From assembly GCA_017454375.1 (NCBI GenBank), contig JAFTDB010000021.1, positions 1-60,430 of the forward strand: 60,430 nt of DNA. The letters run 5' to 3'. Positions 37,401-45,445 of the stretch are shown here, piece by piece; the first letter of the stretch is position 1, and each line of letters begins with the position of its first letter. The position numbers were made by a program, and so were the translations under genes. The notes under the pieces are model-generated. The model was not told the origin of the DNA, made no database searches, and saw only the letters and a program-made list of their open reading frames with translations. The DNA comes from Acholeplasmatales bacterium. GTDB lineage: Bacteria > Bacillota_I > Bacilli_A > Acholeplasmatales > Anaeroplasmataceae.

Positions 37401-38265
37401 ATAATGTAGTAACTAATTCTTCATTTGGATTTTCTTTAAATAATTGACCAGTAAACTCGTGAGCATATCCATCTGTAGCATCAGAATATAGATATCTCTT
37501 TAGTTGTTTATAACTAAATGCACCAGTACTTGTCGAGAAGAATTCATTAACTCTAGTCTTAGCTTCAAAGTTTTCAAATGAATCCTTTAAAGCATTTAGA
37601 ATAGTTTCAAAGCCTTCATCAACTGCATTAGAAAGCTCAACTATGTCTTGTCTTACTTTAATTATATCTTCTCTAACTAAATTAATTTGATCAGATATGA
37701 AGCTCATTAATCTTGCAGTATCAGATTGTCTAGAGCCATCAGTTGATGCTTCAATAATATTTATTAATCCATCAATTAAACTATCAACTACATTGCCCAA
37801 GCCTGGCCAGTATTTTGAAAATGCTGTTAATACATTTACTGTTGATTTTAATGTTGCTATAACTAGTGGAAATGCTTGGAAATTACCACTTCTTGCACTT
37901 CTGATTGTGTCGGCAATCGCAGTAGTAATGTAAGATACAGCTTTAGTCATTGATGCACTCACATCTCTTAAGTGACCAGCATCTTGTCTTTCACGCCATT
38001 TAGGTGCCGCTTCAGCTGGCTGAGGAGCATTTGCATTACCATTTACTGCAGGGTTTTCCTGATTATTAACATTGGCTGGAGCGTTAGCTTGTTGCTGCTC
38101 TTGAGCTTGTTGTTCTGCAGGTTGGGCAGGTTGAGCGCCAGCATAAACATGAACTCCACCCGTAAACATAGCGACAAGTGAGAAAACTGAAATAATTCCA
38201 ATGATTAATCCAAACCATCTTCTAATTGCTTTTCTTTTACTTCCTAAATATCTTAAGATTTTCAT
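31495..38265 (-). CDS. giant modular surface protein: helical N-domain, GLUG, cohesin-like, dockerin-like, InlB repeats, LRR-like end
   Basis: 2256 aa. A signal/anchor segment at residues 15-42 follows a very basic start (KRKAIRRW). Residues 43-95 are Ala/Gln/Pro/Asn rich. About 95-480 is an alpha-helical domain with two long hydrophobic stretches (FPLVIATLKSTVNVLTAF, NVVDSLIDGLINIIEA). About 565-825 is a GLUG-type beta-helix (repeats of VGGVVAENYGSV kind). Ig-like parts follow. About 1068-1228 has CxxC/His zinc-ribbon-like motifs (ECEHCHL, HECGICGH, TCETCGHT). About 1235-1370 is a cohesin-like sandwich. About 1375-1445 is a dockerin with two Ca loops, GDVNGDGAIDMLDV and GDVNLDNIIDTDDV. About 1455-1845 holds InlB-type repeats. 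The last 130 residues resemble BspA-type leucine-rich repeats. There is no LPXTG motif. The gene lies 14 bases behind the cohesin-bearing lipoprotein gene, so the two are probably made together. Confidence 0.8.
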   Translation of the reverse strand: MKILRYLGSKRKAIRRWFGLIIGIISVFSLVAMFTGGVHVYAGAQPAQPAEQQAQEQQQANAPANVNNQENPAVNGNANAPQPAEAAPKWRERQDAGHLRDVSASMTKAVSYITTAIADTIRSARSGNFQAFPLVIATLKSTVNVLTAFSKYWPGLGNVVDSLIDGLINIIEASTDGSRQSDTARLMSFISDQINLVREDIIKVRQDIVELSNAVDEGFETILNALKDSFENFEAKTRVNEFFSTSTGAFSYKQLKRYLYSDATDGYAHEFTGQLFKENPNEELVTTLSNKLYSALMSTSQDRTSYLEMFYDNIMQTESHRSIFEYYADFLNSNSSYLNGQSPALASVEFMNDVYATFLTSINYIRTINTQQRTEMLLKIEDINNVNFDELKYKYGSGENDYVTYNDLAKIEKRLNEMVENVDYQVSKDMAYVLKLDKNYFYTAKDGVFRSSYKTKAETFGNVEVGYKLQFTEINQSVAQLLGYDINNFKYYLTDSDGNKLNEGQEDKKTYTVNTTKPFNLVVKYEVKDKYGDPVYAKNEYGVEEPLVYTIYNMSFRVGVKNSFIAGSGTQQDPYIIGNADQFKLIGTLDRHNCYSLITDVDLSNETITQFFDDITPYAGSFNGNDHLISNFKLSTAKKQPSLFGYISSTGSVNGLKIWKASIQKSDDNDSTKLVGGIIAGVNNGTISFINIDSCDINISRDSKETNNNVNKAIQIYVGGVVAENYGSVKYIAVKWTNVKGYSKRYYGSNEDGANANDVYAGGVVGYNGADAELSYAQIDGNSRVDAGIVCESGKSFSTRRPYGKAYAGGIAGSAADTKNINNLYVKVVNLSATAEVENYGFMAFDTDKNISKLTSHYVAGQSSNNIYRIKEEIEWPPSKTYTATLKFSGEMDTTYNIDKSLVLEPGTKAFYPAGIQLRLKDDQTGVVKSYSPAIVAVRGFDSKNASLTESVSRKVQVDVSVQETGLVYTFNIDYVILPDSPKRIDVRGAGTTEFAYTTDESAKIVDQKANQVLGTDKIYLVTTTGRELKVNDEATISIDVTKLGKQKAILKAKGFTYAEFEVNVVCASHSWINEQRVVEGFEVFTDSVTGEPYFRLYGYTTKECEHCHLVVKELFADIYSTEIINRVEATCAAVGYTGDRVPYYLNELNEKVYLDYVLEKGTTIPTIPHTYLHEDNMAGRTHTDYGHECGICGHIEPHLYSLVETSSEVLNGLVYTCETCGHTIVVENVSKEYISKLPRVVVNDSYALPGVHQVVVYVDLHANVGITSANFSIIYDSNLTLVSYRLGNILNDSKISSFKEYEDHLNVVLAQTSSDVSTDGTILKLVFETPANASAEDRYKIDVVNKGNTDRFTDKNGNKLEFLSYEGYINIVDHLPGDVNGDGAIDMLDVLIVSKYIVLDDFERANYISEMTSLNPSFSISYGDVNLDNIIDTDDVVRLLRFDVGGYESQIISQKFIVNLNYNDGTGTVVPYLVDYNFGNGTYGNLPTPQKSGYRFDGWYTDITGGDKITSTSYVKYNNEQYAQTLYAHFTINMITFDSNGGMGEKPAITMYTDSKDMNFSIYSPNGDQYIIKESTVTFDTNLENAVNKTDTYRHVFLGWSTSADGKVITNLNSLYDLTNFKDSQVGSVTLYAIWKDVEIEYYTPSEASVTGYSVAGWMTKKNGTLADVVWKETDGNYKVSENVTFYAKWDLVRYYIIYDANGGKTSDNQVLYFEGSQRNSKVEQPLTSMASIGFNKTGYTFAGWTTDVAFAESWFYLVEKNYNEIISGFNYKYVDGMTRPITNTDYAFVDGALLQASISSKPDAIRNSSNYITKGVVEDLEQFIDENGFVTLYALWTPNKISITYNTESTTAVLNGTGLNAKNNPVTLPYYYGYDIILPFDLYVTHFDGKSVFVEETVLDNRISKFSIPLLTDKELTRSNGGVLYSYNLPTTPITADANVEFETDNKEVRYVHYLYKGYELFTDKRYDGYYDDGSYTFATDLSAIGLSKDYYYISSYKSIVDSKGTPWISENTKYTDAITPGTKNTGALYNVLPDLYIEVELVGGTKLIQGNTSPIGRASYQTYVIRDNGDFTPIRNTKNVFIVPDKMQVSSNEIEDVRSLVSVIYELTGNYYDIASPENNFKVMLLPSGLQHLHKNAIDKFLDYVEILVLPDAAGIGGINITSNTGSLKRIVLSKLDSFEDSSLIYNASPNYIVDIYYRGTAMDLAMLEAKSPQAAIFDKTLYKIRCYSELDDDSNKYWQIVNGNVLPCIVKA

Positions 38266-38279
38266 AACTTGTCACCTCC

Positions 38280-41200
38280 TTAAGCTATCACAACGCCGCC
38301 GTTGATAACGACAGGTAAGATTTTTACAACACCATTGTTAGTTAGATAAGAACCATCTAACACTTCAATATTGTATTCTCCTATACTGAAATATTTATCT
38401 ACCTCAACAGATATCTTCATTACCTCAGCATAGTCACCATTTAATTCAAATCCTTCTGTATTAATACAGTTGAATGAGAATGTTTTATTATATGAGTCTA
38501 ATGTAAGATTTGATTGAGCACCTCTATTGAATTGACCACGAAGTGTGATTGAATCCTCGCTAACTGCTAAATTAGGATCGTACCTAAAATTCATATGAAC
38601 TGCTTCAAAATCACCTGAATAAATTAGATATACTGAAACATCTACCTTTGTTTGTCCTTGAGATATTTCTCCAGTTTCAACATAGATAAGTGGTTCTTCA
38701 ATCTTGTTGTAAATTGCTTTAACATCAAGGCTTGATGTTACATTATTGAATTCCTTATCCCATTTTTCAAAGATGTATGCTGTCTTCTTTGCTGACTTCC
38801 AATCAATATAGATCTTACCAGTCAAATCAGGAGAAGTTGCATCCTCACCGATATAGACAATATCATGTTTTAAAATAGAACCATCTATATCATAGAAGTT
38901 AACTGCATAAATCTTTGTTCTAATAGTCATTCTAATAGTTACATCCTTAACAGCTGTATCAAATTCTTGATCCCAACCATCAAATTCTTTATCTTCAATT
39001 GTAACTGCTGGTACCTCAGGAGCAATAATCTTTGCACCTTCATCATACCAATCCCAAGTAATTATTTCGTTATTATAATCTCTAAACTTGATTTCATATT
39101 GTTTAATATAAGTCGCTTGAATAATTGTATCTTGAGTAATGTAGTTGAAATCAACATCCCAACCAATGAAACGATATCCATATCTTGTTGGTGATTCTGG
39201 AGCTATAGGGCTGTTACCAAAATCAACTAATTCTTGTTTTAATAATACTCTATTATAATCATAGAAATATACATTATAAGCTCTAACAAAAGTAGCTTTA
39301 ATTTCTAGATTAGATTGAACATTCTTATAAGATGTACTCCAACCATCAAAACGATATCCTTCCTTAATAGGATCTGCAGGAGGTATTGCATCAGCACCCT
39401 TCTCTACAGTTTGACTATATACATAAGTGTTATCAGCTATCATAACACTTATTGGATTACCATCACTATCAATAAATGTTACAGTATATGTTTCACCAAC
39501 AATATAATCCCATTCAGCAAATAATGTTATATCTGATGTGATAGGAGCTGTCTTATCAAATGGTATTGTGCAATCAAGATCTGTAAACCAACCAACGAAT
39601 CTATTTCCTTCAAAATATGGTTCTGTAGGTAATGTTAATAAATCACCTGATTTTACTTCTATACTGCTGATTTCAGAGCCACCAAATGTAACAAATGACA
39701 CAATACAAATATCAGATGTATCTTCTCTCCATTTAGCTACTAATCTAATATCTTCTGTAATAGGAGTATTGAAGCTAAATGGTTTTTCATCTATACACCA
39801 ATTAACGAATTTATATCCATCCTTTGTAGGTGCTTCAGGCTTAATAGCTAATTTATTCTTTTCAACAGTCTCAACTATTAGTGCATCACCATTATTAGGG
39901 TCAAATGTAACTGTGAATACATAGCCTTCAGTTGAAATTCTCCATTTTGCATATAATGTCATATTAGATTGAACAACTGAATATTTATTAAATTCCTCAG
40001 TGAACTCTAAATTAGTATACCAACCAAGAAGTACAAATCCTTCTTTAACAGATAAAGGTAGACTAATTGTTGAGCCTGGTGTTACAACCATTGCTGAAAC
40101 AGTTGAGCCACCATTAGATTCAAATGATACAACATATTTAGTGTCATCTACTGCAACATATGATGCAGTTAGGGTAATGTTAGCACTAATATGTGTATTG
40201 AAATTGAACGCAGTGCCATCTTCTGTTACCCAGTTAACAAATGCATATCCATTCTTTTCTGGGTTCATTGGTCTTATAGCAACACTATTAGGGGCAACAA
40301 CCTCTTTAAATGTAGCACCACCATTATCAGGATCAAAGGTAACCTCATAATATTGGTTTTCTTCTGGTTTATCCCATTTTGCATATAATGTTATATTTGA
40401 ATTGATTCTTGTTTCTTTTGTAAATTCAGCTTCAAATGTTTGACTTGTATACCAACCACTTAGAATGTAGCCATCCTTAACTGATAAAGGTAAGCCAATA
40501 GTTGAACCTGGTGTTACAACCATTGCTGAAATAGTTGAACCACCATTTGCTTCAAATGATACTACAAATTTAGTATTATCAACCTTCACGTATGAAGCCT
40601 TTAATGTAATTTTAGCAGTTATTGGTGTATTGAAGTTGAATACAGTATCATCTTCTTTTAACCAATTAACAAATGTATAACCAACCTTTTCAGGTGTTGC
40701 AGGCTTAATAGCTAGTCCATTTTCCTTAACCTTTTCAACAATATTAGTTGCACCATTATCTAAATCAAATGTTACATCATAATATGTATCACCTGCAGGT
40801 ACTTCCCATTTTGCATATAGTGTTAAATAATTATTGATTTCTGTATTAGAAGTAAATTCATGTTCGAATGTTTTATCTGTATACCAGCCAACTAGAATAT
40901 AACCATCCTTAATTGATAGTGGTAAGCTAATAGTTGATTTAGGGCTAACGACCTTTGCTGGAACTGTTGAGCCACCATTAGCTTCAAATGTTACTACATA
41001 TTTAGTGTTATCAACTTCAACATATGATGCAGTTAGAGTGATATTAGCATTAATAGGTGTATTGAAATTAAATACAGTGCCATCTTCCTTTACCCAGTTA
41101 ACAAAGGCATAGCCAAGCTTTTCTGGATTGATAGGCATAATAGCTTGTGTATTAGGTCTTACTGTCTCTTTAAACAATACACTACCGTTATTAGGATTGA

Positions 41201-43013
41201 ATGTTACTTCAAAGTATTCATCACCTGTTAGTTCTTCCCACTTAGCATATAATGTAATATTTGAAGTAATTTGTGTAGTTTGAGTAAATTGATGTTCAAA
41301 TGCTGCATCAGTATACCAACCAGCTAGGATATATCCTTGCTTAAATGATAAAGGTAAGCCAATAGTTGAATTTGGATTAACAACCATTGCTGAAACAGTC
41401 GAACCACCATTTGCTTCAAATGATACAACATATTTAGAATCATCAACTGCTAGATATGTTGCTGTTAATTTTATATTTGATGTAATAGGAGTATTAAAAT
41501 TAAATACTGCACCATCTTCTTTTATCCAGTTAACAAATCTATAACCACTCTTTTCTGGGTTAGCAGGCTTAATTGCTGTTTTGTTTTCTAATACTGATTC
41601 AGTAAATAATTGATTACCGTTATCTGAATCAAATGTAACTATATAATATTTATCAACATCAGTTGAAGTCCATTTTGCATATAAGGTTAAATCAGAATTA
41701 ATTACTGTATCTTTAGTGAATTTAGTTTCATATTTTTGATCAATATACCAACCCTCTAAAATATAATTATCTTTAGTAGATAAAGGAGGTAATATTGTAG
41801 AATTTGGATTAACTACAATTGATGAAACTGTTGAACCCCCATTAGTTTCAAATGATACAACACATTTAGTTTCATCAACTTTAATATAATCAGCCTTTAA
41901 TGTAACATTAGTGCTAATCTGTTCATTAAAATTAAATGTTGATCCATCTTCTTTAACCCAATTAACAAATTTATATCCAGTCTTTTCTGGATCTTGTGGC
42001 TTGATTGCACAAGTATTTGCCATAACAGCTTGTGTGAATGTAGATTCACCATTATCTGGATTAAATGTTACTCTAAAGAATGTAACAGTTCTAGCTTCAG
42101 TCCATTTTGCATATAAAGTTATATCAGTATTAACAGGTGTTGATTCAGTAAATTTATTTGTTAATGCACTATCAGTATACCAGCCTTCTAAAATGTAGTC
42201 GTCTTTAACTGATAGTGGAATACTAATTGTTTCGCCTTTATAAGCTAATTTTGCTGGAACTGATGATCCACCATTTGCCTCAAATGATACAAGACAATAC
42301 TTTTTATCATCTAAAGAATATTTTGCCTTAAGTGTCATATTTGAAGTTATAGGCGTATTAAAATCAAATAATTCTCCATTTTGTTTTGCCCAACCATCAA
42401 ATACATATCCAACCTTTTCAGGTGAGAATGGTTTAACTGCTAAAGTATTTTCTTCTACTAATTGAGTAAACAATCTTGAATCATTTTCCGCATCAAAAGT
42501 AATCACGAAATATTTTTCATGCCACTTTGCATATAATGTTTGATTTGCTAATACCTTTGTTGTACTAGTAAATTTATTTTTTAATTCAGAATCTGTATAC
42601 CAACCAACAAAAGCAAATCTATCCTTAGTTGGAGTTGGAAGCTCAGCTACAGTTGAATTAGCTTCAACAGTTTTGTTTTCTATCTTACTTCCTCCATTAG
42701 ATTCAAATGTTAGTGTATACGTAATCTTACTAAATTTAGCATAAAGACTCATATCCTTCTTTACAGGCGTATTAAAGTCATATACCGAACTTAGTTCTTC
42801 ATCTGTGCACCAATTATCGAATTTCATATATTCTTTTGTTGGAGCAGCAGGAGCTATGGCTTTATTACCATCCACAACCTTTTGTGTCGTATGTAGATCC
42901 TTACCATTGTAATAAGATACTACATACTCAGCTGGCCCTCCGCATGATGCAAGTGTAATTACTGCTATGAATAAAGCAGCTATTACAAATAAAATATTTT
43001 TGAATTTTTTCAT
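38280..43013 (-). CDS. giant lipoprotein: about 20 InlB-type repeats and a C-terminal cohesin-like domain
   Basis: 1577 aa. Lipobox LASC near residue 24 anchors it in the membrane. Residues of about 30-1430 are about 20 tandem InlB B-type (Listeria-Bacteroides) repeats of about 70 residues, with the core F..NGG....GY.F.GWY.D......T.LYAKW. From the third to the sixteenth they alternate between two sub-types: A, with PEK.GY.FVNW.KEDG..FNFNTPI, and B, with SFEANGGSTV......LPLS.KDGYIL.GWYT. The final repeats are diverged. Residues of about 1440-1577 form a cohesin-like sandwich (VETGEISQGQTKVDVSVYL, FEAVHMNFRYDPNLAV). A repeat stalk carrying a terminal cohesin from a lipid anchor is the shape of a small anchoring scaffold. 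AAAGGTG precedes the ATG. Confidence 0.83.
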   Translation of the reverse strand: MKKFKNILFVIAALFIAVITLASCGGPAEYVVSYYNGKDLHTTQKVVDGNKAIAPAAPTKEYMKFDNWCTDEELSSVYDFNTPVKKDMSLYAKFSKITYTLTFESNGGSKIENKTVEANSTVAELPTPTKDRFAFVGWYTDSELKNKFTSTTKVLANQTLYAKWHEKYFVITFDAENDSRLFTQLVEENTLAVKPFSPEKVGYVFDGWAKQNGELFDFNTPITSNMTLKAKYSLDDKKYCLVSFEANGGSSVPAKLAYKGETISIPLSVKDDYILEGWYTDSALTNKFTESTPVNTDITLYAKWTEARTVTFFRVTFNPDNGESTFTQAVMANTCAIKPQDPEKTGYKFVNWVKEDGSTFNFNEQISTNVTLKADYIKVDETKCVVSFETNGGSTVSSIVVNPNSTILPPLSTKDNYILEGWYIDQKYETKFTKDTVINSDLTLYAKWTSTDVDKYYIVTFDSDNGNQLFTESVLENKTAIKPANPEKSGYRFVNWIKEDGAVFNFNTPITSNIKLTATYLAVDDSKYVVSFEANGGSTVSAMVVNPNSTIGLPLSFKQGYILAGWYTDAAFEHQFTQTTQITSNITLYAKWEELTGDEYFEVTFNPNNGSVLFKETVRPNTQAIMPINPEKLGYAFVNWVKEDGTVFNFNTPINANITLTASYVEVDNTKYVVTFEANGGSTVPAKVVSPKSTISLPLSIKDGYILVGWYTDKTFEHEFTSNTEINNYLTLYAKWEVPAGDTYYDVTFDLDNGATNIVEKVKENGLAIKPATPEKVGYTFVNWLKEDDTVFNFNTPITAKITLKASYVKVDNTKFVVSFEANGGSTISAMVVTPGSTIGLPLSVKDGYILSGWYTSQTFEAEFTKETRINSNITLYAKWDKPEENQYYEVTFDPDNGGATFKEVVAPNSVAIRPMNPEKNGYAFVNWVTEDGTAFNFNTHISANITLTASYVAVDDTKYVVSFESNGGSTVSAMVVTPGSTISLPLSVKEGFVLLGWYTNLEFTEEFNKYSVVQSNMTLYAKWRISTEGYVFTVTFDPNNGDALIVETVEKNKLAIKPEAPTKDGYKFVNWCIDEKPFSFNTPITEDIRLVAKWREDTSDICIVSFVTFGGSEISSIEVKSGDLLTLPTEPYFEGNRFVGWFTDLDCTIPFDKTAPITSDITLFAEWDYIVGETYTVTFIDSDGNPISVMIADNTYVYSQTVEKGADAIPPADPIKEGYRFDGWSTSYKNVQSNLEIKATFVRAYNVYFYDYNRVLLKQELVDFGNSPIAPESPTRYGYRFIGWDVDFNYITQDTIIQATYIKQYEIKFRDYNNEIITWDWYDEGAKIIAPEVPAVTIEDKEFDGWDQEFDTAVKDVTIRMTIRTKIYAVNFYDIDGSILKHDIVYIGEDATSPDLTGKIYIDWKSAKKTAYIFEKWDKEFNNVTSSLDVKAIYNKIEEPLIYVETGEISQGQTKVDVSVYLIYSGDFEAVHMNFRYDPNLAVSEDSITLRGQFNRGAQSNLTLDSYNKTFSFNCINTEGFELNGDYAEVMKISVEVDKYFSIGEYNIEVLDGSYLTNNGVVKILPVVINGGVVIA

Positions 43014-43181
43014 ACCAAATCAACACCTTTCTTTTTCCCTAAATCGGTTGATTTTTATATTAAATTTTCGAAAAAATAGGTATTTTTATAAATACCTATA
43101 TTATTTCTATTATGTATCACTTTTATTATTTTTTCAATAATACATAATCACTATTTTACCAAAATATATCCTTATTTTCAC

Positions 43182-43211
43182 AAAAAAAGGCTAAACCTTC
43201 TCTGTTTAGCC
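43182..43211 (-). terminator. terminator of the M13 peptidase gene
   Basis: On the minus strand GGCTAAAC, loop AGAGAAG, GTTTAGCC, T7. This separates the peptidase transcript from the giant lipoprotein gene. 43014-43181 should hold the promoter of the latter but I see no clear hexamer pair. Confidence 0.9.
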
Positions 43212-43219
43212 CTTTATTT

Positions 43220-45370
43220 CTACCAAATTACTAGTCTATCAGCAGGTGCTACATACATAGCATTACCTTCAGTGATACCATAAGTATCTAAGAATTTTTG
43301 AAATTGATTTAATACATTATTAACTCTTAGCATAGCAAGTGGATGAGAATCATTATAAATCATACCACCCATATACATTTGATCATTTAAGATGCAAGCA
43401 TAAACATTGGCATAGCTTTCGAAGAATTTCTTATAATTGAAGTTAGTATCCTTTTCAGCTAATCTTAGCATTACTGCCATACCACCCATATCACCAATTA
43501 CTTCATTTACTACTCTTTCACCAGGGCATTTTAGTGTATTGGTATAATCAAAAGTATTATATTTAGCGATAATCTTTTGAACTCTTGTGCTGAAGGCAGT
43601 TTTATCACCATCAGTCCACCAATTCTCACGAGCACCATATTTATCATATTCAGCACCATTAGCATCAAAAGCATGTGATATTTCATGTCCAACTACTACA
43701 CCAATGCTACCATATAATTCTTCTTTTGATATTGTTGATGTTAAATCCATAGATGCGATTAAGCCTGAATAAATACAAAGTGAATTAGAAATCATATATT
43801 GAGCATTAGGAAGTGTAATAGAGCCCATCCATATTTTTTCAACATTATTTGCTGGTTGGTTCGCACTAATATCCCATGATTTATAATTTGCAATAAATTC
43901 AGCAAATGTAGAAATGCTAGATGTATCAAGTGCTGCAATATTAGGTAGATAATCTGGATATAATACACCAGACTCCATTGCCTCAAGCTTTTCTTTAGCC
44001 TTAACCTTAGTTTCAGCACTAAGCCAATCTTTAGAATCAATTACATTTTTATATTCTGTTTTAATTGAATTAATCATTTCAGTTAAGCTTGTCTTAATTG
44101 ATGCTGGAACAAAGTTATCGATATAGCATCTATCAATTACTTTAGCAAACATTTCAGTGAATAAATAATTTGTATATTGCTCACCAAAATACATTCTTCT
44201 TTTATCTTCTAATTCTAATGGTTCAATAATAGGGTCAGTAATTTCAAAATAATCTTTTTGTGATAAAGCAACCTTATAAGAATATGCAATACGATATTTT
44301 AATAAAGCTTTAGCTTCAGCTAGTGTTAGATTTTCAAAATTATTAATTATACTTGTAAATTCACCTCTACAAGCAACACCCTTATCATCGTTATAGCCAA
44401 GAGCTTTAAATAATCTACTAGGCTTTAATTTTGTAAATGTTTGATCAATTTGGCCAACTGTTGATGAAACAGGCATTGCCATTTGGTTATATGCGTGGAT
44501 TTCACTATCAATACGTACACCTGTATCAGCAATTGCCTCGGCATCTGTTTCACTTACACCAAATTTCATAAGTGATGCTTTTACAGCTCCTACCGCAAAG
44601 CTTCTCTTAGCTGTATCATCATATGCTCTCCAAATAGATGATGTATCAAAATTATATTGAGTTTCATATAAAGTAAGTGTTTCTTCATTTAAGATATCAA
44701 AAAGTGGAGATAACATTCCGTATCCCTTTTTAGATGCTACAAATGAATAAATGTCATCTAAAGTAGAATATCCTTCTACTTCATCAATTAGTCCTTTAAC
44801 ATATGCCTTATCAGCTGTTTTATCTGTTGTGTTATATGAAGAATAAATCTTCTTCACACCTGCTGAATAATTAGATGTTGTAGTTTCAGTAAATATCTTT
44901 TTTAGATTCTTAGTAACATCGTTGATAGCGCCAGCCATACCACCAACCATTGCTGTGTTATCATCAATTTGTAAACCATTTAAAATATCATAATTAACAT
45001 TTCCATAAAAGTCATCTTTGATGTTTGGCTTTTCAATCATCTTAACGATACCATCTCTTGATAAGTCAAGCCATGGTGTGCCATACATTTTAGTTTTATC
45101 AGCACCATCCTTTAAAGTATACATCAAATACTTTTCTCTACTATCTGTAGTGGATGTAGTAGTTGTAGTCGTAGTTGTTATAGGCTCTACTGTTGTGGTA
45201 GTTGTAGATGGAGTTGTAGTAGGTGCTACTGTCGTTGTTGTAGTACTAGGTGTAGTGATTGTTGGTGATGGAGTCGTTGTTGTAGGTGTACTACTTCCAC
45301 CTCCACAAGATGCTAATGTAGTTATTGCTAATACAGCAATTGATAAAATACTTAATTTTTTAAGCTTCAT
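43220..45370 (-). CDS. M13-family zinc metallopeptidase lipoprotein (neprilysin/PepO-like)
   Basis: Lipobox TLASC near residue 21, then a Thr/Pro/Ser linker to about residue 75. The M13 fold follows, with the zinc motif HEISH in VVGHEISHAFDANGAEYDKYG (near residue 563) and the third ligand region RVVNEVIGDMGGMAV (near residue 620; the family usually has ENxAD, here NEVIGD, so the ligand Glu is kept). The NAQYMISNSLCIYSG block matches the Asn-Ala substrate-binding loop of neprilysin (usually NAYY/NAFY). The length is 716 aa. It cleaves oligopeptides at the cell surface. PepO proteins in Gram-positives are often cytoplasmic or exported without an anchor; the Thr-linker lipoprotein form here matches the other secreted proteins nearby. 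Confidence 0.92.
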   Translation of the reverse strand: MKLKKLSILSIAVLAITTLASCGGGSSTPTTTTPSPTITTPSTTTTTVAPTTTPSTTTTTVEPITTTTTTTTSTTDSREKYLMYTLKDGADKTKMYGTPWLDLSRDGIVKMIEKPNIKDDFYGNVNYDILNGLQIDDNTAMVGGMAGAINDVTKNLKKIFTETTTSNYSAGVKKIYSSYNTTDKTADKAYVKGLIDEVEGYSTLDDIYSFVASKKGYGMLSPLFDILNEETLTLYETQYNFDTSSIWRAYDDTAKRSFAVGAVKASLMKFGVSETDAEAIADTGVRIDSEIHAYNQMAMPVSSTVGQIDQTFTKLKPSRLFKALGYNDDKGVACRGEFTSIINNFENLTLAEAKALLKYRIAYSYKVALSQKDYFEITDPIIEPLELEDKRRMYFGEQYTNYLFTEMFAKVIDRCYIDNFVPASIKTSLTEMINSIKTEYKNVIDSKDWLSAETKVKAKEKLEAMESGVLYPDYLPNIAALDTSSISTFAEFIANYKSWDISANQPANNVEKIWMGSITLPNAQYMISNSLCIYSGLIASMDLTSTISKEELYGSIGVVVGHEISHAFDANGAEYDKYGARENWWTDGDKTAFSTRVQKIIAKYNTFDYTNTLKCPGERVVNEVIGDMGGMAVMLRLAEKDTNFNYKKFFESYANVYACILNDQMYMGGMIYNDSHPLAMLRVNNVLNQFQKFLDTYGITEGNAMYVAPADRLVIW

Positions 45371-45402
45371 AAATATTGCCCCTTTCTTAAAAAATTAATA
45401 AA

Positions 45403-45437
45403 TTAAAAACACCATCGCCAGAAATGGCAATGGTATT
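45403..45437 (-). terminator. terminator of the 291-residue lipoprotein gene
   Basis: On the minus strand ACCATTGCC, loop ATTTCT, GGCGATGGT, then GTTTTTAA. Confidence 0.85.
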
Positions 45438-45445
45438 TTACTTAA

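Noticed and set aside
38967..42900. Possible CRISPR-like or DNA tandem repeat array
   Set aside because: The periodicity is that of coding InlB-type protein repeats with diverged DNA; no short identical repeats with unique spacers are present anywhere in the window.
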